Part shown: positions 6,994-16,435 of the stretch, piece by piece
Layout: every line of letters starts with the position of its first letter
How positions within the stretch are numbered: the first letter of the stretch is position 1
DNA from: Mycolicibacterium lutetiense
Lineage (GTDB): Bacteria; Actinomycetota; Actinomycetes; Mycobacteriales; Mycobacteriaceae
Assembly: GCF_017876775.1 (NCBI RefSeq)
Contig: NZ_JAGIOP010000002.1
Span: 62,001 to 126,000, forward strand
Direction: 5' to 3'
Length of the DNA stretch: 64,000 bases
Notes under the pieces: generated by a model
The model's input: the letters and a program-made list of their open reading frames with translations, nothing else
Told to the model about the DNA's origin: nothing
Databases searched by the model: none
Made by a program: the position numbers and the translations under genes

Positions 6994-9753
6994 GTGTCCC
7001 CAGAACCCGACGTCCCCCGAGTCGAGCTGCGTCGCGTCGCGGCTGCGCAGTTTCAGATCTACGACCACACCGTGGGTGCATACCTGGTCACCGACGATGA
7101 CGCGATGGCGCAATGGGTCGACGCCCTGTGCTCCACCGCGCCCTCGACTGTGGCTGCCGACATCGAGACACGCGGACTGGACGTCAACAAGTTCTCGATC
7201 ACCTGCGTGACGGTGGCATTTCACCTCGGCGCCGACACCGTGTCCCTGCTCTTGGACCCGCTACGCCGGCCCCAGCACCGCAAACTTCTCGCCCAGGTCT
7301 TCGACCATGCCGCGGCGTTGATATTCCACGGTGCTTGCTTCGACGTGGCGCCGCTGTATGCACACCGGCTGATGACCCGTGCACATATCCGAAAGTTGGG
7401 TGACACCCTGGTCGCCGCCCGAATGGTGAAGACCTACGACAAAGCCGGACGCACTCTGGAAGACCTGGCGATGGCGTACCAGCTGATGAATGACGACCGG
7501 ACGACCATGTCGGAAGTGTTCGCTGTACGGGGGTTGAAGAAGGACGAAGGCTGGTGGGCCACCGACATCGACACACCCACGTACGCCGTTGGCGCGATGT
7601 CGGACACCGTGGCGACGCTGCGGCTGTGGGGCACCCCCGGAGTAGGTGGAACCGGAATCATGGCCACCGCTGCTCGGTACCTGACCACCCCGGACCTGGG
7701 GATGGGTGGTCGCGGTGTGCTCAACGCCGATGACGCCGAGCAGGTGGTTGAGGACGTTCAGCAGGTCAACCGGATCGTCCTGGAACGCACCGCCCGCGGC
7801 TATGCCGTCGACACCGAGTTTCCTGAGCGGTTCCGCGAACAGACGGTGGAGCAGGCGCGGGCAGCGGCGCAGCTGCTGGCCAACGCGGGCATCCGCCCAG
7901 GCAATGGCCGGGATCTGGTCAATGCACTAGATGCTCGTGGCGAATTGCCCCAGCCGTGGCCAACCACCCCCACCGGGCAGCTCAAGGCCGACAAAGACGC
8001 GCTGAAGATATTCACCGACGACGACGCGGTGCTGCGATCGGACCTGGCACTGGCACACCGCACGGTCGCGGGGGTCGAGAAAGTCCTTGGCTATGTCTGC
8101 AAGGTGAAGGAAAACGCCGCTCCCACAGGACGTTTGCACCCTGAGATCAAAATCCTCGGCGCCAACGCCACCGGCCGCATGTGCTTGCCGGAGAATCAAC
8201 GGTTGCTCACCCGTCGTGGCATCGTCGGCGTCGGTGACATCAGGCTAGGCGACAAGACCCTTGATGCGGACGGGAATTGGACCACAGTGCGTGCGGTGCA
8301 TCGCTACACCGATGCGCCGGTGAGTACCTATCGGCTGACAAATGGGATGCACTTCACGTGCACTCCGGAGCATCGTTGGGTGACTGAGGATGCAACGGCG
8401 CAAACACATCTCAAAACGCTCGACGCTCTGACGGAAACTGACACGATTCGGTTGACCCCGCCGCCGTACATCGCCAGGCAGCTCGGCGCAGACGCGATCA
8501 AGTCGGTGACGGAGGCATGGACTAACGGTGCCCAGTCGATGGCAGCTGCGGCGGCATGGAGGAAAGAACTCGAGCTTCAACAGTGTGCCGCGATGGCGGG
8601 AGGCGCATCCGTCTCCGTCGTGCGGAAACAGCTCCTGGAACGACGCTCCGCTGACTTCGCCGACCGGTTGAGGGATCAGGGCAGGCTGCCGAATCAACCG
8701 CTCCTGTGGGCGTTGGAGGCGCCGACTTCCGATCTGGCGGGCTGGGTGAACGGTGCGGGCTTCTGTCACGAAAAGGGTGCCCCGCCGCACTCTTTCGACG
8801 AACAGTGGGGGGCCGCGGCTGCGGTGGCGCTGTACCGTCTTGGAGTGTTGCCTCGCGTGAGTGGTGGGCTGGTCGAGGTATGGAACTTCACCGATGTACA
8901 GGTTGCAGAGGGGCCGATGTCGCTACCTGGCCGTGGCCGTGCCGACGTCTGGTGCGTGACCACTGATGCCGGCACCTTCACGGCGTGGGGATCTCGGGGA
9001 CCGTACTTGACCGGCAACTCGGCATCCAAGCCGGAGATTCAGCAGTTTCCGAAGGAGGCGCGCGGGATCGTCGTGTCAGACGCCAGTGACTGGGTCAGCG
9101 CGGACTGGAAGTCGATTGAGCCGGTGATCCTAGCGACGGCATCAGGTGATGGTCAGTTCCTTGCCGACATGCGAGCTGGGAAGGATCCCTACGAGCCGGT
9201 CGGCCAAATGGCCGGTATCGATCGCAAACTGGCGAAACGCAAGATGCTTGCCGACATGTACAGCCAGGGTCACAAGGCAGCCGCGCTGCAGTACGGCTGG
9301 ACTCTGGATCGGGCCAAAGAAGTCGCCTGGGCGATCCGGGACAGTCTTCCCATTCTTTATCGGCTCATCGACGCTCTGAAGCACGAGTCGAAGAACGTCG
9401 GCAGGGTGGTCACACTGATGGGGCGTGTCGTAAATCAGGAATTCTCGTTCTATGACAACGGAATTCGCATGAACGAAGTGGCATCGAGGATCGCACCGAA
9501 CCATTTCTGCCAAGGGTCTGCACTTGATGTGATGCACTATTCGATCCTGGAACTGGATCGGATGGGCTTGTCCGACCATGTGCACCTGTGGATGCATGAC
9601 GAGATCGTCGCGGATCAAGAGATTGCCGATGCTCTGACCCAAGTGATGGCCACCCCGCCGCCGTTCCTGCAGCGCGCGGCTGCGCAACGAGGGATCGAGG
9701 CGTTTCTGGCTGTCGACGTTAACGGGATGGGGAAGCGGTGGGAGTACGTCTGA
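6994..9753 (+). CDS. family A DNA polymerase (PolI-like, 3'-5' exonuclease plus polymerase) interrupted by an intein
   Basis: 919 aa including a 279-aa intein; the spliced polymerase would be 640 aa, a phage or plasmid size. A 3'-5' exonuclease domain has Exo I DIE (Asp56, Glu58), Exo II (HGACFD) and Exo III-like YAVGAMSD. In the polymerase domain, motif A is ADWKSIEP (Asp704), motif B is the RKLAKRKMLADMYSQGHK region, and motif C is WMHDE (Asp869). There is no 5' nuclease domain. GTG at 6994 has no clear ribosome site and may be leaderless. The next gene overlaps the stop (TGATG). Inferred role: replication of the mobile element. Confidence 0.92.
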   Translation: MSPEPDVPRVELRRVAAAQFQIYDHTVGAYLVTDDDAMAQWVDALCSTAPSTVAADIETRGLDVNKFSITCVTVAFHLGADTVSLLLDPLRRPQHRKLLAQVFDHAAALIFHGACFDVAPLYAHRLMTRAHIRKLGDTLVAARMVKTYDKAGRTLEDLAMAYQLMNDDRTTMSEVFAVRGLKKDEGWWATDIDTPTYAVGAMSDTVATLRLWGTPGVGGTGIMATAARYLTTPDLGMGGRGVLNADDAEQVVEDVQQVNRIVLERTARGYAVDTEFPERFREQTVEQARAAAQLLANAGIRPGNGRDLVNALDARGELPQPWPTTPTGQLKADKDALKIFTDDDAVLRSDLALAHRTVAGVEKVLGYVCKVKENAAPTGRLHPEIKILGANATGRMCLPENQRLLTRRGIVGVGDIRLGDKTLDADGNWTTVRAVHRYTDAPVSTYRLTNGMHFTCTPEHRWVTEDATAQTHLKTLDALTETDTIRLTPPPYIARQLGADAIKSVTEAWTNGAQSMAAAAAWRKELELQQCAAMAGGASVSVVRKQLLERRSADFADRLRDQGRLPNQPLLWALEAPTSDLAGWVNGAGFCHEKGAPPHSFDEQWGAAAAVALYRLGVLPRVSGGLVEVWNFTDVQVAEGPMSLPGRGRADVWCVTTDAGTFTAWGSRGPYLTGNSASKPEIQQFPKEARGIVVSDASDWVSADWKSIEPVILATASGDGQFLADMRAGKDPYEPVGQMAGIDRKLAKRKMLADMYSQGHKAAALQYGWTLDRAKEVAWAIRDSLPILYRLIDALKHESKNVGRVVTLMGRVVNQEFSFYDNGIRMNEVASRIAPNHFCQGSALDVMHYSILELDRMGLSDHVHLWMHDEIVADQEIADALTQVMATPPPFLQRAAAQRGIEAFLAVDVNGMGKRWEYV
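8182..9018 (+). other. intein within the DNA polymerase, degenerate LAGLIDADG endonuclease
   Basis: Residues 397-675 interrupt the conserved polymerase sequence ATGRM / SASKPEIQQFPK. The N-terminal splice residue is Cys397, block B has the TxxH signature (Thr457, His460), and the C-terminal splice is Asn675 followed by Ser676. The penultimate residue is Gly674 rather than the usual His. In the middle, residues 581-589 read LAGWVNGAG, which looks like a LAGLIDADG motif whose acidic residue has been lost. The intein is therefore probably splicing-competent but homing-dead. It sits just before polymerase motif A, a common intein site in this family. Confidence 0.88.
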
Positions 9754-9965
9754 TGGACGACGCTGTCATTCTCGACATTCACTGGCGCAGCGGCAATATA
9801 CCCAATCTTCCCCGGATGGTTGGACCTTTCACGTGTCAGGACGAGGCCGTGCAGTGGGCACATTTGAACGCACGGCGGTCACTGTGGCAGGTGCATCCGC
9901 TGACCTTCCCCTACTTGCGCAGCGGCGAGTCACTTGGCAAGGGAGACAACAATGCTCGGATCTGA
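9753..9965 (+). CDS. small hypothetical protein (70 aa)
   Basis: The ATG overlaps the polymerase stop codon (TGATG), so it is probably translated by coupling. The 70-residue product has a Trp/His-rich start and a basic-acidic tail and matches no family I know. It overlaps the first bases of the next gene. Function unknown; it is likely part of the replication operon. Confidence 0.55.
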   Translation: MDDAVILDIHWRSGNIPNLPRMVGPFTCQDEAVQWAHLNARRSLWQVHPLTFPYLRSGESLGKGDNNARI

Positions 9966-10719
9966 CCCGATCGCTGCGCTGCTGGGTGCAGGCATGGATC
10001 CGCGCCTGCCGGAGGTGCTGTGGAAAGGCTATCTGCGGCGGCTGGTGAATGCGGGTGCCGCAGTGACGATGCTCGGACCGGACGTGGTGGTCCCCGACGA
10101 CGCCACCGACGCTGAGCGGGCAGGACTGGCAACGCTGGTGAGTACCTATCCCACCGGAACGCAGATGCCCATGGAAACAACCGGGAAGTTGGCGGGGGCC
10201 GGACTCATCGACGCTGCCGCGGAGCGGGTCAACGTCCGTGTCGGTGCCTACTACCGGCGGATCAATCGCACCGTGGGTAAAGATGTGGCCGCGGGTCTGT
10301 GGCGCCGAGGAGCGATCACCACCTCGGCGGCGATCCATGCCGGCGCGTCGAACATGGTGGCGGTGATGATCGGTGATGCTGCGTCGTTGCGGGTGTGGCG
10401 ACAATGGTCCATGCAGGCTAGTGGCGATGGCTACGAACGCCACAGTGCACCAACGCTGTTGGTGCCGCAGTTGCGTGGCGGCGGGATGTATCTGTTCCGC
10501 ACCTCGGAGGGGGACCGTATCGATCCACTGACCATGGCGGTCACCGGCTGGGAGGACTGCTCGATCACGGTGACATCTGGCGACATGCTGGTTCCTGTCC
10601 CGCCGACGTGCCAGAACGGCGCACCGGTGACGCGGCTGGGGCCGTGCCGCATGCTGCCCGGGTGGTTGCGTGAATCGCTGTTGGGCTACGGCGTCCCGCC
10701 GCAGTCGGCTGCCGCGTAA
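9952..10719 (+). CDS. primase-polymerase (prim-pol)-like protein
   Basis: 255 aa. The order of features follows bifunctional prim-pol proteins: a hydrophobic strand (MVAVMIGD), a helix, a GGGMYLFRTSEG strand pair, and a closing VPVPPT...GAPVTRLGP stretch like the usual VAPPS-xxxGxxY. The DxD metal pair is not clear (only Asp in VMIGD), so either the catalytic site has diverged or the call is wrong. ATG at 9952 is chosen for the GGGAG 7 nt upstream over an in-frame TTG at 9934. It is the last gene of the rightward replication operon, followed by a terminator. Confidence 0.5.
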   Translation: MLGSDPIAALLGAGMDPRLPEVLWKGYLRRLVNAGAAVTMLGPDVVVPDDATDAERAGLATLVSTYPTGTQMPMETTGKLAGAGLIDAAAERVNVRVGAYYRRINRTVGKDVAAGLWRRGAITTSAAIHAGASNMVAVMIGDAASLRVWRQWSMQASGDGYERHSAPTLLVPQLRGGGMYLFRTSEGDRIDPLTMAVTGWEDCSITVTSGDMLVPVPPTCQNGAPVTRLGPCRMLPGWLRESLLGYGVPPQSAAA

Positions 10720-10732
10720 ACAGCTGCACGAC

Positions 10733-10765
10733 AAAGCCCCGCGACTGTATAGGTCGCGGGGCTTT
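10733..10765. terminator. bidirectional intrinsic terminator
   Basis: Perfect 13-bp inverted repeat AAAGCCCCGCGAC / GTCGCGGGGCTTT with a 7-nt loop, flanked by A and T runs on each side. It separates the rightward replication operon from the leftward WXG100 operon and can serve both. Confidence 0.92.
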
Positions 10766-10782
10766 GGTCGATGTGTGAAGCC

Positions 10783-11088
10783 TCAGCCGGCAGTCGCCAT
10801 GCCGGGGCCCTGGTTCATGTCGAAGGAATGGATGTCATCCATCGAGGTGTTGAGCACGGTCACCATCTGGGCGTCCACTTCCTCGTTGGAAGTGATTGCG
10901 GCGTTCTGCTTGTCCGAGAACTCCTTGACCGCATCCGAGGTGGTGCCTTGCAGGGCGCCGCCGGTCATCTGCGTGTACTTGTCGAGCAGCGTCGTCGCGG
11001 AGCCGGCGATCGCCTTTGACAGGTTCTTCATCTGCGCGATGGCGTCAGTTGTCCCGGCGATATTGAGATCGATCATTCCACCACTCAT
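10783..11088 (-). CDS. WXG100/ESAT-6-like small protein
   Basis: 101 aa, without Cys, signal peptide or membrane segment. Two predicted amphipathic helices flank a turn at residues about 42-49 (GGALQGTT), where WXG100 proteins carry WxG; here Trp is replaced (ALQG). The C-terminal helix is followed by a flexible Met/Gly tail. It is the second of a tandem pair, each with its own ribosome site (AAGGAG 7 nt before the ATG), which is the usual EsxB/EsxA arrangement. A secreted or chaperone partner role is inferred. It is the last gene before the terminator at 10,733. Confidence 0.7.
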   Translation of the reverse strand: MSGGMIDLNIAGTTDAIAQMKNLSKAIAGSATTLLDKYTQMTGGALQGTTSDAVKEFSDKQNAAITSNEEVDAQMVTVLNTSMDDIHSFDMNQGPGMATAG

Positions 11089-11131
11089 AAGAATCTCCTT
11101 GTCGTTGAGGCGTGGTCGGTGGGCGGGTGGA

Positions 11132-11440
11132 TCAGACGGGCCGGTATACGGCCTGCTTGGCCGCTTCGGCCTGCGCGATCTGCTGCTGGGTGTACTTGCC
11201 CAGCCCTTCGAGAGCCTGGTTGCCCGTGTTGATGAGATCGGTCATCTTGGGCATGGTCTCGGTCTCGAAGCGGTTGAGGACTGCTGTCGCGCCTTCGGAC
11301 TGGAAATGCACATGCGCGATCTCGGTGATCACCTTGTGCTTGTTGTCCGTGGCCTGTCGCAGGTTGACGAGTTCGCTCAACATCGCGTCGCTGATGGCCG
11401 CAATTTCATCCTGCGTGAGTCCAACCTTCGGGTTGGTCAT
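11132..11440 (-). CDS. WXG100/CFP-10-like partner protein
   Basis: 102 aa, predicted helix-turn-helix hairpin with a central turn at HVHFQSEGAT (Phe in place of the family Trp, Gly retained two residues later in modified spacing). The C-terminal helix (LEGLGKYTQQQIAQAEAAK) ends close to a YRPV tail. A strong GGAGG lies 6 nt before the ATG. It is encoded directly upstream of the other WXG100-like gene and downstream of the EspG-like gene. The pair probably forms a heterodimer that is exported or regulates export. Family assignment rests on size, fold pattern and neighbours. Confidence 0.7.
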   Translation of the reverse strand: MTNPKVGLTQDEIAAISDAMLSELVNLRQATDNKHKVITEIAHVHFQSEGATAVLNRFETETMPKMTDLINTGNQALEGLGKYTQQQIAQAEAAKQAVYRPV

Positions 11441-11503
11441 GGCTAACCTCCGTGTGTCGTCGCTAATGGGCGATTACGGCCGATGCTAGCGCAGATTTGC
11501 CGA

Positions 11504-12871
11504 TCACCCGCCTCGGTATGCGTGTCGTAGAGCCTTGATGCCTTCCTCAATGCCAGCTGCGTTTCCCCTGGCATAGGTGATGCGCCGCAACGGTCCAGTG
11601 CCTGAGGGGTACGAGGCAACTATCCCTTTGCCCCGCAGAAATGCCAGCGCTAGCGCGGATGGAGCCCCCCGCTGGGTGTCCACGTCGTTGGTGCGAACAG
11701 TGATCTGGGCCAACGCGTGAACGGTAGAGGTGGCGATCTCGGCGATCGCGTCGGTGGCCGCAGCAGGGGTGCGTGCGGCGGCGAGTACTTTGCGGGCACC
11801 TTTGCGGACTCCGGCGCGAAGCTCTGCGTCGGCTGCGCGCTCATCATCTGTGGCGTCTTCGTCAGGCTCTGCGTCAATGAGCTTGGCCGTGGCCGCCGAC
11901 GTGGCAAGCTCATCGGCGACAGCCCCCGGCAGCACCACGCTGGTGCGCAGCGGATACTCAGGCCAGATCCCCTGCGGATCGAGCAGACCCAGTACCGCGT
12001 CGGCAGCATCAGCAGTGTCATGGATACGCCGCAGTCGGCGTGCGAAGACAACGGTGTTGTTATTGACCAGAGTCGTCACCACCTCGCGGTCGCTGATACC
12101 TACCGCGAACGACACCCGAGGAACATCGCGCACCGCGGCGGACAGCCCGAACTTCTCCAGTACCGCGGGCAGCTTTTTGGGTGCGCGCCGCTGGGCGTAG
12201 AGCAGCACTGTCCCGTACACGGTGAGCTCGGAGAAACCTGTCACCGCACCGAACATGTCGGCCGCCTCGGCGGTGATTTGGCCATCGCCGCTGAGGGCCC
12301 CCCACGCTTTGAGGTCGAAGATCACCTGTGCTTCAGAGATGAACAGATGCGGCAGGACGAGCCCCAATTCGACGGGCATGCGCCGCACCATGTTCTTGGC
12401 CGCCAGCCACTGCCAGTGCGAAACAGTGAACCACGGCGAAACCTTGGTGACCGGCGACGACAAAGAGTTGTCAGCGCTCAGCCAGCCTCCGACCGTCCGA
12501 AACCCTCCATCAGGCGCCGTGTCAGGTCCCGGAACAAGGGTGTCCATCGCGTCACGCAGTGTCGAGGAGACGCGGACGTTCCCGCCTCCACCCATGCTCA
12601 CGCCTTCACGTGCGGCGTGGGCGATCGGCGCCAGTGCCGGATTAGCCTCGACGGCCTGCGAGATCAACTCCCGGCGCACTTCTTCGGGGTCGGCGGTGTC
12701 TGCCGGCTTGGCGTGAGCGCCGGTGTCTTCGGCTTGCGTGTCGGGCACTGAACCGGAGTCCGTTTCGACGGGGCCGACGATGTCCGGTTCGGCTTCGTCG
12801 GTCGCCGCTTCGGCCTCAAGATCGGGGTCAGGGCGATCCTCGAGGAGCGCTTGCAGGCGTGGGTCAATCAC
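11504..12871 (-). CDS. EspG-like protein (type VII secretion chaperone-like)
   Basis: 455 aa. Residues 1-70 are an acidic Asp/Glu/Ala-rich leader. The centre (ISEAQVIFDLKAWGAL, GDGQITAEAADMFGAV, then a beta-rich TVYGTVLLYAQRR) follows the layout of EspG proteins, the cytosolic chaperones that bind PE/PPE-type substrates, and the C-terminus ends in a strand-helix unit (YARGNAAGIEEGIKAL). GTG start at 12871; no strong ribosome site is seen. It lies between the large Ala-rich protein and the two WXG100-like genes. Strength: moderate, from pattern and context; no PE/PPE gene lies beside it unless the 788-aa protein plays that part. Confidence 0.55.
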   Translation of the reverse strand: MIDPRLQALLEDRPDPDLEAEAATDEAEPDIVGPVETDSGSVPDTQAEDTGAHAKPADTADPEEVRRELISQAVEANPALAPIAHAAREGVSMGGGGNVRVSSTLRDAMDTLVPGPDTAPDGGFRTVGGWLSADNSLSSPVTKVSPWFTVSHWQWLAAKNMVRRMPVELGLVLPHLFISEAQVIFDLKAWGALSGDGQITAEAADMFGAVTGFSELTVYGTVLLYAQRRAPKKLPAVLEKFGLSAAVRDVPRVSFAVGISDREVVTTLVNNNTVVFARRLRRIHDTADAADAVLGLLDPQGIWPEYPLRTSVVLPGAVADELATSAATAKLIDAEPDEDATDDERAADAELRAGVRKGARKVLAAARTPAAATDAIAEIATSTVHALAQITVRTNDVDTQRGAPSALALAFLRGKGIVASYPSGTGPLRRITYARGNAAGIEEGIKALRHAYRGG

Positions 12872-12920
12872 ATCGCTGATCGTGACGGCCCGGCTTCAGT
12901 CGACCGGCACGCGGCGCGCC

Positions 12921-15287
12921 CTACCCGAGCGCGTGTCCCTCATAGGGAACCTGCCGCGGCAGCGTCGTCTGATCATTTGACGAGATCGCCGATAGGGGCG
13001 CGGCTGCAGGAGCCGGCGGCGCAGGATCGCTCACTCGAGCTGGTGCCGGTGGCATCGCGGTAGCCGCAGCAGGTGACATGTCTGTCGGGGGCAGCGGAGC
13101 TGTCGAAGCGGGCTGATCTGACTTCGGGGCCGGCGCGTTCGGGGGATCCTGGGGGGCTTCTGCACTTGATGTGTTCACGGTGATGGCGGGCATGGAATCC
13201 CCGTCTACCCCATTGCGTTCGGGCACCACGGGAGCCGGGTTGTCCGGCAACAGCTGCCCGTCCGGACCGACCGGTTCTTCTGGCAGTTCCGGCAGCGGGA
13301 TCGCCGAGATAAACCCGTCGTCCCCCAACACATCGGCCAGGTCCTCCACGAGACCCGTCGCGGTGAGCACCAGATCGTTGCCGAGATAGATGCCTGAGGA
13401 AACAGCACCGATGACCGCGTCACCGACCTGGACATCCGATGGATCGAGCGCATCGCCCAGGGAGGCGATGTCCATTCCGGAAGCTTTCGCGGCGTCGACA
13501 ACCGACATCGGCGACCCTCCGCTGGCCTCGGCCATGTTCAACATCATCTCGCCAATCCGCGGGTCAGGAACATCCTTGACCTGTACGTTGCGCCCGTCGG
13601 CAGAGACTTCCAAGGCGAACGGTTTGACGGTCCGCTTCGACAGCGGGACTGCATCCTTGTCGACTTTGCCGTTTCCGTCCTTGTCGGCTGGCTTGCCGTT
13701 GGCGTCCAGCTGGTGCGGGCGGGCATCGGTACCGGGTGCACCGAGGTGTGTCGGAGCTGCGGGGCCCGCTGGTGTGGGGGTCGCCGACGTGGCAGCGGCC
13801 CGGTCAGTTTCGGCTGCGGCAACCGCCGCCGGATCGGCTTTGGCGTTGCTATTCGCGGTATCGCCACGCAACGCTTTGAGGACGTCGTCGGGGAGTGCGG
13901 CGGCTTTCTGGGCGGCCTCGGTGAGCGGAGCCGCGGTCTGCTGTGCGGCGTTGGCGGCTTGCTGCGGAACTGCGGACGCCTGCTGCGCGGCGGTGGACGC
14001 CGGTTGTCCCAGTGCCGAAAGTAAAGGTCCGAGGTCGTTGTTGCCTTTGGCCTTGGTCCCCGAACCTTCCGAGCCCGATGGTGTTGCTCCCGGCTTGGGG
14101 GTCGAGGCTCCGGTGCTGCCGGTGCTCCCGGTCACGTTCGACTTGTTGGTCGCCGCTGTGGGAGTAGCGGCAGTGTTCGCGACCGCGGCCGATACGTTCT
14201 CCACCGGCACTGTGTCGGGCTTTGTAATCGACCCTGCGTACTCCTGGATCTTCTGTGCGGCTTCGGTCGGAGCTCCCAAGCCGGCAGGTACGGCCACATC
14301 CGGCAGCTTGGTGAATTCCCCATGCAGCGTGAGCCGTTTCTTGATGTCGAGACCAGTGGTGCTGCCGTAGTCCCGCTGCAGGTTGGACACGATGTCACCG
14401 ATGGCCCGCCGGATCGTGTGGTTGCTGTTGCGAAGCTCCTGGAAAGCGTTATTGGCGCCAGTTCCTGCACGCCAGATCTGCTGCGGAACATCAGCGGACG
14501 TGTGCAGCCCGGCGGCAAGCTGGTCGAACACCGGAGCGATGCGCTCCAGTTGCTTGGTGATCTGCTGCTCACCGCTCCTCTCGAACGCCCGGCGTAATGC
14601 GTCTAGAACCCCCAACGCCGCGGTCACTTTCTTGTCCGCGGCGGTGAATGCCGACCCGAGCGTGGAAATGTGGCTGCCGGTTCCGCTCTCGGTCGGGATG
14701 GCAGCACCGGACGGGCTCCACGCCTGTGACTTCTCCATGTCGACGTGGAAGTGTTCCAGGTTGACCTTCTGCAGCGCGTCGTCTCGTGCGTTGAGCGCCG
14801 CCTCGTCGCCGTAGGTCAGGCCGCCCTCGTCAGTAAATCCGGGGAGGTACTCGTTAGACGGCAGCCACCAGCGACTGCCGGCGAATGCGGGCGCGGCGTT
14901 GAACGCGGTGTCCGCCGCCGAATCGCTGGCCTTGAGCACCGATCCTTTCGCTCCGTACGCGTCGCTGTCAGGGATCTGGGTCGTGGCATCGGTGCTCCCA
15001 TCGATCCTGGGCTGTTTGGCGTCGGCATTCCTCAGGACGTCCTGGGCATTGAGCGTCTTGGAACGGGAGCTGTAGGGACCGTCATTCAATTGATTGTTGG
15101 CCGTCGCGCGGAAATCGATCGCAGCGTCGATACCGTTGCGGCGACGAATGATCGCTTCAATCTGATCGAGCAGGGACTGGCCGGTCGCCCCACTCCGCAT
15201 CGCCACACTGTCGATGCCGTTCCACTTGGCGATCAGCTGGGTGAGGGTGGCGTCGGTGCGAGACTGCGCGTCGGTTAGAGGTGCCAT
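12921..15287 (-). CDS. large Ala/Pro-rich protein, candidate type-VII substrate
   Basis: 788 aa from the ATG at 15287, 6 nt after the upstream stop; the open frame extends further but only as out-of-frame overlap with the transglycosylase gene. Residues 1-350 are helical, with a Trp pair (SRWWLPSNEY, 138-147). Residues 360-530 are Ala/Gln/Thr-rich low complexity. A folded block at 550-665 includes KTVKPFALEV-like strands, PDPRIGEMMLNMAEASGG and DVQVGDAVIG. The tail (685-788) is Pro/Ala-rich. A DKDGNGKVDKD loop at 535-545 resembles an EF-hand calcium loop. No signal peptide. Size and layout recall Esp-type ESX substrates; inference only. Confidence 0.65.
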   Translation of the reverse strand: MAPLTDAQSRTDATLTQLIAKWNGIDSVAMRSGATGQSLLDQIEAIIRRRNGIDAAIDFRATANNQLNDGPYSSRSKTLNAQDVLRNADAKQPRIDGSTDATTQIPDSDAYGAKGSVLKASDSAADTAFNAAPAFAGSRWWLPSNEYLPGFTDEGGLTYGDEAALNARDDALQKVNLEHFHVDMEKSQAWSPSGAAIPTESGTGSHISTLGSAFTAADKKVTAALGVLDALRRAFERSGEQQITKQLERIAPVFDQLAAGLHTSADVPQQIWRAGTGANNAFQELRNSNHTIRRAIGDIVSNLQRDYGSTTGLDIKKRLTLHGEFTKLPDVAVPAGLGAPTEAAQKIQEYAGSITKPDTVPVENVSAAVANTAATPTAATNKSNVTGSTGSTGASTPKPGATPSGSEGSGTKAKGNNDLGPLLSALGQPASTAAQQASAVPQQAANAAQQTAAPLTEAAQKAAALPDDVLKALRGDTANSNAKADPAAVAAAETDRAAATSATPTPAGPAAPTHLGAPGTDARPHQLDANGKPADKDGNGKVDKDAVPLSKRTVKPFALEVSADGRNVQVKDVPDPRIGEMMLNMAEASGGSPMSVVDAAKASGMDIASLGDALDPSDVQVGDAVIGAVSSGIYLGNDLVLTATGLVEDLADVLGDDGFISAIPLPELPEEPVGPDGQLLPDNPAPVVPERNGVDGDSMPAITVNTSSAEAPQDPPNAPAPKSDQPASTAPLPPTDMSPAAATAMPPAPARVSDPAPPAPAAAPLSAISSNDQTTLPRQVPYEGHALG

Positions 15288-15292
15288 CGCTA

Positions 15293-16261
15293 TCAGTACC
15301 CGACGCCTCGGCCCGTGCCCCGGGCCATGAACGCGTCCAGCCCGGAACCCGTGGCCAGGTTCACGCCGTACTGGACGCGGATGTAGCGCCAGGCCGCGGC
15401 GATGTTGGCAACCGGGTCGTAGATCGCGGTCGAGGTTCCGGGGGCGTGATATGTCGCGAACGTGCCGGGGACGGTCTGCATGGGACCGCGGCTGCTGTTG
15501 TGTGGTGCGCCGTCGGGCTGGGTGGCACCCCAGGCATTGGAATCCCAACGGTTCACTGCGTTGGTCGATCCACCGGACTCACCTCCGATGATGGTGCGGG
15601 TGGCCGCGGTGAACCGTGGCGTCAACTCCGGAGCCACCCCAGCTGCGTTGAGGCCCGCGACAATATCGGCGTCGCCGACGGCGGCAACCGGATGGGCGCT
15701 GTAGTCGACAGCGGCCTTGTCGATCGCGGTGGCGGGCACAGCCGGGTGCTGGCTCGGTTCCTCGGAGACGAGCACCAGCGTCCGCGACGGTGTCGTTCCC
15801 CCGATCGGGTCAGTGACTGAGACAGCCTGAACTGGGATGACGCCAGAGAGCAGTGACTTTCCTGGCTCAGGAGCCGCCGGGATCGGCGTCGAGCCGACCT
15901 CGTCCGGGATAAGGACGACGGGACGCGGCGGGACGTCGATCTGAGCCATGTCCACTTCGGCGGGACCGGCGGCCGCGCCGTTGGCTGCTCCGTGTGCCGT
16001 CACGGGCGGTTCGGCGCCCGGGGCCTCGAAAGTGAAAGGTTCGGTGAATGCGCGAGCCTCCAGCGCCGGGGGACTGTCGGGTACGGGCGCCGGCAACGCC
16101 CACAGCTGGTCAACGGCTTCCGGGCCCGGGACGTCGAACGTAGACGGATCGGGAGCGGCAACAGTGTCATCTGCGCTGGCGATACCGGCGCTGATCGCGC
16201 CGAGTGTCATAGCGGCGGCAGCAGGAAGAAGGATCCGCGTACCGGTGGACAGCGGGGGCAT
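15293..16261 (-). CDS. secreted lytic transglycosylase (SLT/GH23-like)
   Basis: 322 aa. Signal peptide 1-30, cut after AGIASA. A long Pro/Ala-rich spacer runs to about residue 205, then a C-terminal SLT domain: GGESGG with catalytic Glu228, NRWDSNAWG, SSRGPMQTVPGTF, and YDPVANIAAAWRYI. The pattern is that of peptidoglycan-cleaving transglycosylases found in phage tape-measure proteins and conjugation machines. ATG at 16261 is preceded by AGGAG. It is the first gene of the leftward secretion-like operon, and its stop nearly touches the next start. Inferred role: local opening of the cell wall. Confidence 0.88.
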   Translation of the reverse strand: MPPLSTGTRILLPAAAAMTLGAISAGIASADDTVAAPDPSTFDVPGPEAVDQLWALPAPVPDSPPALEARAFTEPFTFEAPGAEPPVTAHGAANGAAAGPAEVDMAQIDVPPRPVVLIPDEVGSTPIPAAPEPGKSLLSGVIPVQAVSVTDPIGGTTPSRTLVLVSEEPSQHPAVPATAIDKAAVDYSAHPVAAVGDADIVAGLNAAGVAPELTPRFTAATRTIIGGESGGSTNAVNRWDSNAWGATQPDGAPHNSSRGPMQTVPGTFATYHAPGTSTAIYDPVANIAAAWRYIRVQYGVNLATGSGLDAFMARGTGRGVGY

Positions 16262-16435
16262 CGTCAGCAGAGCTCCTGTGTTTCGGGGCGCGTGCGCGCC
16301 GATGCCGGGAAACTTAGGTCGTCGGCATCTCAGGAACTGCCCGCGGCGCGAGCAGGTAGATACTTTGAAGCCAGGCGCATGATGCCGGTAGTGGTGCAGC
16401 GGAAGTTTTCGTATGCGTCGCGTTAGCCTGCGGCC

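Noticed and set aside
13670..13690. EF-hand calcium-binding domain in the 788-aa protein
   Set aside because: Only one short DKDGNGKVD loop is visible and no flanking helix pair; noted in the gene entry only.
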